DNA of 45,460 bases from Claveliimonas sp964652805 (GTDB lineage Bacteria > Bacillota > Clostridia > Lachnospirales > Lachnospiraceae): the NCBI GenBank assembly GCA_964652805.1, contig CAZZBJ010000003.1, positions 1 to 45,460 of the forward strand. The letters run 5' to 3'. Each line of letters starts with the position of its first letter. Within the stretch, counting starts at the first letter, position 1. The translations under genes were made by a program, and so were the position numbers. Shown here in pieces: positions 40,901 to 45,460 of the stretch. The notes beneath the pieces are model-generated. The model was not told the origin of the DNA. It saw only the letters and a list, made by a program, of their open reading frames with translations, and did not search any database.

Positions 40901-41113
40901 GTATCTGGGGATCATGTCCTTGATGACACGGGTCAGCACGTGGCCGATGTGGGGCTTGCCGTTGGCTGTCGGCGGCCCGTCGTAGAAGGTGTAGGTCTTG
41001 CTCTCCTTCCGGTTTTCCAGACTCTTCTCAAAAATGTGATGGTCTTCCCAAAACTTCTCGACCTCTTTCTCGCGGTCCACAAAGTTCAGGTCTGTTGAAA
41101 CTTTCTTGTACAT
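37976..41113 (-). CDS. ileS: Isoleucyl-tRNA synthetase, long (type 2-like) form
   Basis: Charges tRNA-Ile. 1045 residues, longer than the roughly 920-940 of the common bacterial type 1. Class I signatures: PHIGH (54-58) and KMSKS (near 600). The editing domain has TTPWTLPSNIGL. The segment DQTRGWFYSLL and the C-terminal extension without a CxxC zinc finger resemble the eukaryote-like type 2 enzymes, which as a class tolerate mupirocin. The ATG at 41113 follows GGAGG. Expression is controlled by the Ile T-box upstream. Confidence 0.95.
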   Translation of the reverse strand: MYKKVSTDLNFVDREKEVEKFWEDHHIFEKSLENRKESKTYTFYDGPPTANGKPHIGHVLTRVIKDMIPRYRTMKGYMVPRKAGWDTHGLPVELEVEKSLGLDGKDQIEEYGLEPFINKCKESVWKYKGMWEDFSGTVGFWADMEHPYVTYDNDFIESEWWALKKIWDKGLLYKGFKIVPYCPRCGTPLSAQEVAQGYKDVKERSAIVRFKVKDEDAYFLAWTTTPWTLPSNIGLCVNPDEDYAKVKAADGYVYYMAQALLDTVLGKLATEDQPAYEVLETYKGKELEYKEYEPLYQCAYDCVAKQSKKAFFVTCDSYVTLTDGTGVVHIAPAFGEDDAKVCRRYDMPFVQLVDEKGNMSETTPFAGLFVKKADPEVLKDLDKRGLLFDAPKFEHSYPHCWRCDTPLIYYARESWFIKMTAVKDDLIANNNTINWIPESIGKGRFGDWLENVQDWGISRDRYWGTPLNIWECACGHQHSIGSIEELKSMSDNCPDDIELHRPYIDDVTVKCPKCGKEMHRVPEVIDCWFDSGAMPFAQHHYPFENQELFAQQFPADFISEAVDQTRGWFYSLLAVSTLIFNKAPYKNVIVLGHVQDENGQKMSKSKGNAVDPFDALEKYGADAIRWYFYVNSAPWLPNRFHGKAVVEGQRKFMGTLWNTYAFFVLYANIDAFDATKYTLDYDRLSVMDKWLLSKMNTLVKEVDDHLGNYRIPEAARALQDFVDDMSNWYVRRSRERFWAKGMPQDKINAYMTLYTALVTFCKMAAPMIPFMTEEIYQNLVRSIDPSAPESIHLCDLPTVNEACIDKELEANMDEVLKIVVMGRACRNTANIKNRQPIGRMFVKSSAKLPAFYQDIIKEELNVKHLTFTDDVRAFTSYTFKPQLKTVGPKYGKMLGGIKAALDAVDGNAAMDEVNAAGALKLDVNGQEITLFREDLLIDTAQMEGYVSEDNNGITVVLDTNLTPELLEEGFVREIISKVQTMRKEADFEVTDKIRITYQGSEKIFADHKEEIGNETLALSVEKAEPAGYVKEWKINGEKVIIGVER

Positions 41114-41181
41114 GGCTTCCTCCTTGCGAAAATGTGAACAGGAGACTCCTGTGCTATTGTGTGTATTGTTTGGAATATTTA

Positions 41182-41453
41182 TAAAAAAAGACCTTCACCC
41201 GATTAGGATGAAAGTCGTATTCCCTCATTTATAAACCACCTAACATACTATCATATGCCTTCCGGTAACGGCGGACTCCGTCAGCTTTTACTCATATTCT
41301 TTTTGGAAGCTGCGACTCTGAAGTGATGTTCAGGCACATCCTACTTGTACCGGCCTTACACCGCCGCCGGCTCGCTTTGACGTTCCTACATGCCCTACTG
41401 TCTTCGTCACGGTCTTTCTCATATGGTTTTCTAAAACTATTACTTTTTACACG
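41182..41453 (-). promoter_or_regulatory. T-box riboswitch (isoleucine) in the ileS leader
   Basis: A roughly 270-base leader on the minus strand. Stem I carries GAAC-ATC-ACTTCAGAG, the typical specifier-loop context, with the Ile codon ATC at 41325-41327. Further on, AGGTGGTT holds the UGGU (41235-41238) that would pair with the ACCA end of uncharged tRNA. A terminator follows: GACTTTCATCC/GGGTGAAGGTC with seven T (41182-41215). Uncharged tRNA-Ile would favour antitermination and ileS expression. The T-box sequence itself deviates from the usual AGGGTGGNACCGCG. Confidence 0.85.
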
Positions 41454-41459
41454 CTAAAG

Positions 41460-41488
41460 ATTATAATAGGAAACCCCTGATAAGTCAA
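41460..41488 (-). promoter_or_regulatory. Promoter of the T-box/ileS transcript
   Basis: TTGACT (41483-41488), 17 bases, TATAAT (41460-41465) on the minus strand. Its -35 box lies in the loop of the preceding hairpin. Confidence 0.8.
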
Positions 41489-41496
41489 GGGTTTCC
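41469..41496 (-). terminator. Hairpin after the carboxypeptidase gene
   Basis: GGAAACCC (41489-41496) pairs with GGGTTTCC (41469-41476) on the minus strand. It lies 42 bases beyond the carboxypeptidase stop and encloses the ileS -35 box. Confidence 0.5.
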
Positions 41497-41538
41497 CTTT
41501 TATTTTCGACTTTCCCTACAGGAGCCTGCTTCGGTTCC

Positions 41539-42900
41539 CTAACGGTGACTTCTCCTGCGCCTTCTGTGTCTCTGCCGCCTGCACCAGGTGGTAAAGAAGA
41601 TAAGAGCAGCCAGGAGCAGGATACTGACTGCCGCCACGGCCACGAGGCTCTTCCATTCGCCGATTCCCCCTGTTTCTTCTCCGTCCGGTGCCCCCGCCTC
41701 CTGGAAGGAGGCGTTCTTGTTCACCTGGACTTTAATCCTGCCCACCAGGTTCTCCTCATAGGCGTAATTTAGAAATGAAATGCTGCTTCCCCCTGTAACC
41801 TGCTCCAGACTGTAGTCCAGGCCGGACAGCTCAAATCCGATTGGGATGGTGACATTAGCTGTGTCCAGTATTTTTTCTATCTCCTCATTGCCATTCGTAT
41901 CAATGGCAGCGTGCTGAAAATTGTTAAATCCGTACTCCAGAAGCGCTCTTGTGTCAGAGTATACATACCCGGGAAACACCTTCAAAGTGACGCAGACAAG
42001 CTTCATCTCTCCGTTGTCCGCCATGGTCACCAGCGTGTTGTTCGCCTCGGTCGTATAGCCTGTCTTCCCTCCCACCGCATACTCGTAGTAGTCGCTGTAC
42101 CCCGGCACCAGCATCTCATGCCTCTGCTGGAAAGTATGTTCCTCTGTCGTGGCAGACGCTGGTATAGTATAGTTTGTCGTCTGGCAAATGGTGAAAAATT
42201 CCGGGTAATTGAAGAGCTCTTTCGCAACCAGCGCCATGTCCCTGGCGCATGTATAGTGATTTTCATCCTGCACTCCGTTGGTGTTGACAAAGTTGGAATT
42301 GGTTCCCCCCAGCTCCTCCGTCTTGCGGTTCATCTCATCTATAAACCACTGGTAGTCTTCCCCCTGGGTCTTCGCCACCGTCTCTCCCACCGCATAGGCC
42401 ACCTCGTTGGAGGAGGCCAGAAGCATGGCGTAGAGGGCCTGCTCCATGGAGATGACATTTCCCTCCTTCAGGCCGATGGAGGCGTAGCCGTCTCCCAGAC
42501 AGGCCAGGCTCTCCGCCGTAATCACAACGTCCTCCGTCATATCACAGTACTCAAAAGCCAGCAGGGCAGTCAAAAGCTTCGTGATGCTGGCCGGATACTG
42601 CTGCTGGTCAATGTTCTTTCCATATAAAATGGCCCCTGTCTCCGCATCCATCACGATCCCGGCGTCTCCGTAAATGCCGGGGCCCTGGGGCCACTCCTCC
42701 GGCTGGTTTGTCTGAACGTCCTGCCTGTAGGTGTCCTCCAGCTGCTGCTGATAGGAATCCGTCCCCTCTTCGGTCCGGGCTTCGTCCTGGGACTGGGCCG
42801 TATCCGTCGGCGCAGTGGCAAAAGCTGTATGCGGCACTACTGCCAGGGCAATCATTACTGACACGAACAGACAGCCCGCTGTCCGTAAACTTTTTTTCAT
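41539..42900 (-). CDS. Serine-type D-Ala-D-Ala carboxypeptidase (low-molecular-weight PBP)
   Basis: Peptidase S11 enzyme that trims peptidoglycan pentapeptides; 453 residues. A signal peptide (about 1-29, ending AFATA) is followed by an acidic linker. The catalytic motifs are SITK (105-108), SSN (near 162) and KTG (GGKTGYT, near 285). After a PBP5-type C-terminal domain there is a membrane helix (SLVAVAAVSILLLAALIFF) and an Arg/His-rich cytoplasmic tail, so it is anchored at its C-terminus. The ATG at 42900 is preferred to the GTG at 42918, which overlaps the ribosome site. Confidence 0.94.
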   Translation of the reverse strand: MKKSLRTAGCLFVSVMIALAVVPHTAFATAPTDTAQSQDEARTEEGTDSYQQQLEDTYRQDVQTNQPEEWPQGPGIYGDAGIVMDAETGAILYGKNIDQQQYPASITKLLTALLAFEYCDMTEDVVITAESLACLGDGYASIGLKEGNVISMEQALYAMLLASSNEVAYAVGETVAKTQGEDYQWFIDEMNRKTEELGGTNSNFVNTNGVQDENHYTCARDMALVAKELFNYPEFFTICQTTNYTIPASATTEEHTFQQRHEMLVPGYSDYYEYAVGGKTGYTTEANNTLVTMADNGEMKLVCVTLKVFPGYVYSDTRALLEYGFNNFQHAAIDTNGNEEIEKILDTANVTIPIGFELSGLDYSLEQVTGGSSISFLNYAYEENLVGRIKVQVNKNASFQEAGAPDGEETGGIGEWKSLVAVAAVSILLLAALIFFTTWCRRQRHRRRRRSHR

Positions 42901-43033
42901 TTTCAAAAGTCTCCTCACAGAATTTGCGTCTATTATTATAGGCTATTTTCTATTTTTCTACAACTAAAAAAACAGCCGCCCCCAGGTAAATTCCCGCCGT
43001 TCCTTTTCAAAATCCGGTTCAGTACTAACTGAC

Positions 43034-43058
43034 AAAAAGAGGACAGGTATCCCTGTCC
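43034..43058 (-). terminator. Terminator of the phosphoglucomutase gene
   Basis: GGACAGG-GATA-CCTGTCC (43041-43058), then a T-rich run (43034-43040) on the minus strand. Confidence 0.85.
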
Positions 43059-43095
43059 CCCATAGTTATCTTCTGGTTCTTTCAGGCTGATGCTC

Positions 43096-44785
43096 CTATG
43101 CCATCACAGACTTCATAGCCTCTGCCAGCTTGTCCTTCTCGGTCTGGGCCTCTGCCAGATCCTTTCCGAGCGTTGTGTAGTAGATCTTGATCTTCGGCTC
43201 TGTTCCGGAGGGGCGAACGATGACTGTCTCGTTGTTCTCCAGCTTGTAGATCAGCACGTTGGCTGATGGAAGTCCGGTCTCCTCCGGCTTTGTGTAATCC
43301 GTCACAGCGGCTACCTTGTACCCTCCGATCTCTGTCAGCGGGTTGTCCCTCAGGCCCTGCATGATGCCTGCCATCTTGTCCATGCCGCTCAGTCCCGGGA
43401 ACTCAAAGCTGTCTACCTTGTTGAGGTAGCGGCCATACTGAGCATAGATCTCCTCCAGCCTCTGCTTCAGGGAGCTTCCGACGCTCNNNNNNNNNNTAGT
43501 AAGCTGCCATCTCGCAGATCAGCATAGAGCCGATGACTGCGTCCTTGTCACGCACATAGGGGCCTGCCAGGTATCCGTAGCTCTCCTCAAATCCGAAGAT
43601 GAAGCGGTCCGTTTCGCCGGCTTCCTCCAGCTGCGCAATCTGGTCGCCAATCCACTTAAAGCCTGTCAGCACGCTGCGCAGCTCCACACCGTAGTGCTCT
43701 GCTACTGCGTCTGCCAGCGGTGTGGACACGATAGACTTCACGGCAACTGCCTTCTCAGGCAAGGTTCCCTTCTCAATGCGTCCGGCGCAGATGTAGTCCA
43801 GAAGCAGCACCCCCACTTCGTTTCCGCTCACCAGCTCGTAGGAGCCGTCCGGGCACTTCATGGCAATGCCCACCCGGTCTGCGTCCGGGTCTGTGGCCAG
43901 CATCAGGTCTGCTCCTGTCTCCCTGGCCAGGTTCAATCCCTGCTCCAGAGCCTCAAAGATCTCCGGGTTGGGATAGCTGCAAGTAGTAAAGTATCCGTTG
44001 GGGTATTCCTGGTCGGGAACAATGGTAATATCCGTCACGCCGATGTCCTTTAACACCTGTGTCACCGGCACGAGTCCGGAACCGTTTAACGGGCTGTACA
44101 CAAGCTTCAGTCCTGCCCTCTTGCAAAGACCCGGGCGAACCTGCCTGGACTCGATAGCGTCGTAGAGCGCTCCCTTGCAGTCGTCGCCTACAAAGCGAAT
44201 CAGCCCTTCCTCCACGCCGGCTGCGAAGGACATGTATTTTGCTCCTGTCAGCACGTCTGTCTTCTGTATCTCTTCATATACGATGGCCGCCGCATCGTCT
44301 GTCATCTGGCAGCCGTCCGGCCCGTAGGCCTTGTAACCGTTGTATTTTGCAGGATTGTGTGAGGCTGTCACCATGATACCTGCATTGCAGTTATAGTAAC
44401 GGGTCGCAAAGGAGAGCGCCGGCACAGGCATGAGCGCGTCGTAAATCCGCACCTTGATGCCGTTTGCAGCCAGAACCCCTGCCGCGTTTTTCGCGAACAC
44501 ATCGCTCTTGAGACGGCTGTCATAGCTGATGGCAACAGTCTGTGTACCGCCCTGCGTCTTCACCCAGTTGGCAAGCCCCTGTGTGGCCTGCCGCACCACA
44601 TAAATGTTCATGCGGTTTGTTCCTGCTCCCAGCACGCCGCGCAGTCCGGCTGTGCCGAATTTCAGCGCCACTGCAAAGCGCTCCTTTATCTCCTCATCAT
44701 TTCCCTTAATCCGGGCCAGCTCAGGATGAAGATCTGCATCCTCCAGATCCGCTTCCAGCCAACGTTTGTAATCTTCCTGATACAT
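43096..44785 (-). CDS. Phospho-sugar mutase (phosphoglucomutase), interrupted by an assembly gap
   Basis: Interconverts glucose-1-phosphate and glucose-6-phosphate (alpha-D-phosphohexomutase family). The catalytic serine lies in TASHNPAKYNG, the metal loop is ATDPDADRVG, the sugar loop contains FGFEESYGYL, and the phosphate-binding loop is VRPSGTEPKIKIY at the C-terminus. The ATG at 44785 has GGAG eight bases upstream. Ten N at 43487-43496 shift the frame by one; on the far side the sequence continues in another frame as SVGSSLKQRLEEIYAQYGRY, as expected for the family. So the break is an assembly artefact, not a mutation. True length is about 565 residues. Confidence 0.9.
43487..43496. other. 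Assembly gap of 10 N
   Basis: Ten N inside the phosphoglucomutase gene. Reading frames on the two sides differ by one base, so the real gap length is not 10. Confidence 0.95.
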
Positions 44786-44842
44786 TTTTACCACTCCTAC
44801 TACTTACTTTTTGTTTTTTGTGTAAAAATTGCAACACTTAAT

Positions 44843-44871
44843 AATATACCATGTTTATCGCTGAACGACAA
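44843..44871 (-). promoter_or_regulatory. Promoter of the phosphoglucomutase gene
   Basis: TTGTCG (44866-44871), 17 bases, TATATT (44843-44848) on the minus strand. Confidence 0.5.
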
Positions 44872-45051
44872 TCAATATATCGCCCCCCGGCAGGAAATTA
44901 TGCATGAGAAATATCCGTATGCTCACTGATCTTTCGGCTGATCGTGCACAGGTCCTCCTCGCAGACCATAAACTTGGGAGTAACCGCCAGTGCGGTCACG
45001 CAGCTCCCTTGCAGTGTTATCTAATTCCTGTATTTACCTGCTTTTCACGGG
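44872..45051. other. Gene-free stretch after the antitoxin gene
   Basis: This is where a partner toxin would be expected. The minus strand has only short frames, for example one with VTPKFMVCEEDLCTISRKIS ending near 44902, without a ribosome site. It could be a gene remnant. Confidence 0.35.
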
Positions 45052-45312
45052 TTACAAATGTTCTTCATCAAGATAAGCGTCCAGTTCATCAAGCGTACAG
45101 CCAGTTCTTCCCGCCATTCTGTCCTCCTCAACCGCAAGCAGTTCCTCACGGAGTTTCAGCATCTTCTCCCTGCGGTTGTAAGTTTCAATATCCATGACGA
45201 CCAAATCTCCCTCGCCATTCTTGGTAAGGAATACCGGCTCTGCGGTCTTTCTGCACATTTCTGCAATCTCGTTATAATTCTGGCGGATTGCTGCGGATGG
45301 ACGAATATTCAT
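45052..45312 (-). CDS. Phd/YefM-family antitoxin
   Basis: 86-residue DNA-binding antitoxin. The N-terminus MNIRPSAAIRQNYNEIAEMC and the segment PVFLTKNGEGDLVVMDIETY are the Phd/YefM fold; the acidic C-terminus (TLDELDAYLDEEHL) would wrap a RelE/ParE toxin. No toxin gene follows within the 260 bases to the next gene, so it is an orphan or its partner has decayed. The ATG at 45312 is used. A strong promoter and a TGGT-N12-ACCA inverted motif (near 45333-45354) lie upstream, fitting autoregulation. Confidence 0.88.
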   Translation of the reverse strand: MNIRPSAAIRQNYNEIAEMCRKTAEPVFLTKNGEGDLVVMDIETYNRREKMLKLREELLAVEEDRMAGRTGCTLDELDAYLDEEHL

Positions 45313-45355
45313 AGCCACACCTCTCATTTGTATTTGGTAGTATTATTCTAACCAT

Positions 45356-45384
45356 ATTATACCCATTTTATGCCTCAGAGTCAA
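45356..45384 (-). promoter_or_regulatory. Promoter of the antitoxin gene
   Basis: TTGACT (45379-45384), 17 bases, TATAAT (45356-45361) on the minus strand. Confidence 0.8.
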
Positions 45385-45405
45385 TATGCGCAGAAAAATT
45401 TACAA

Positions 45406-45460
45406 TTACAAGCCCATCATTTCACGGACAACACGGTCTGCCATTTTGACCGCCCCGACT
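45406..45460 (-). CDS. C-terminal end of an unidentified gene
   Basis: The last 17 codons of a minus-strand frame entering from beyond the window, reading GAVKMADRVVREMMGL before TAA at 45406. Too short to identify; it is placed as the gene upstream of the antitoxin. Confidence 0.35.
   Translation of the reverse strand, partial: VGAVKMADRVVREMMGL

Noticed and set aside
35472..41113. Long open frames opposite glgP and ileS on the plus strand
   Set aside because: They are antisense shadows of strongly conserved genes, with no ribosome sites or recognisable domains.
43096..44785. Phosphoglucomutase pseudogene or two separate genes
   Set aside because: The frame break coincides exactly with the 10-N gap and conserved sequence resumes on the other side in the next frame, so it is an assembly artefact.
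1..45460. CRISPR arrays, insertion sequences, prophage, tRNA or rRNA genes
   Set aside because: No regular spaced repeats, transposase or phage proteins, or tRNA/rRNA sequences were recognised anywhere in the window.

Overview
The window looks like a low-to-mid GC chromosome segment of a gut Clostridia, most likely a Lachnospiraceae member. The reasons are the gene repertoire (Flp1/DUF5702/TadZ pilus locus, PSP1/RicT, MecA, DUF1858, reverse rubrerythrin, orphan UgpC-type sugar ATPase with a CdaR-type regulator), the consensus sigma-A promoters and an Ile T-box. It is a draft or metagenome-type assembly: there is a 100-N gap (12600-12699) and a 10-N gap (43487-43496) that breaks one gene. I see no phage, insertion sequence, CRISPR array, rRNA or tRNA gene.

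Layout. 1-2100: 5' part of a large secreted von Willebrand A protein on the minus strand, with a 9-G tract in its leader. 2192-4533: CdaR-type regulator and UgpC/MsmX sugar ABC ATPase. 4704-11728: a minus-strand housekeeping run pgi, Orn/Lys decarboxylase-like, guanylate-kinase-like, holB, ricT, trmN6, rsmI, equivalent to the Bacillus yaaO-tmk-holB-yaaT-yabB-yabC cluster. 11785-14038: mtnN and, after the gap, plus-strand murG. 14080-15831: ECF sigma factor, HIT protein, rhomboid protease. 15862-24516: a complete Tad/Flp type IVc pilus operon on the minus strand (tadZ, cpaF, tadB, tadC, flp, DUF5702, tadE, prepilin peptidase, second tadE, DUF6382). 24668-28951: dCMP deaminase, upp, Sua5-type TsaC, membrane-anchored SH3-GH18 hydrolase. 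29017-30822: small conserved protein, mecA, DUF1858 protein. 30823-31601: a 1-kb gene-poor stretch with a DnaA-box-like cluster and a candidate 0.4-kb noncoding RNA. 31705-33554: PerR-like repressor and two rubrerythrins sharing an operator. 33573-35402: ECF vitamin transporter S subunit, TrhA/hemolysin III, GIY-YIG protein. 35472-42900: glgP, ileS with T-box, D-Ala-D-Ala carboxypeptidase. 43096-45460: phosphoglucomutase, orphan Phd-type antitoxin, and the end of an unidentified gene.

Working together. pgi, glgP, the phosphoglucomutase and the UgpC ATPase form a sugar/glycogen theme. PerR plus the two rubrerythrins form an oxidative-stress unit under one palindromic operator (TAGTAA-N3-TTACTA). 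The Tad operon would build a thin adhesive pilus.

The most striking feature is a perfect 22-bp inverted repeat (18402-18423 and 18546-18567) flanking 122 bp that contain the start codon of the first tadE gene. Inverting this segment still leaves an in-frame start and an open frame into tadE, so it looks like an intragenic DNA inversion switch that swaps the protein's N-terminus and its ribosome binding site. Second is a minus-strand transcription unit at 31169-31601 with a perfect TTGACA-17-TATAAT promoter, strong hairpins and a terminator but no convincing protein.
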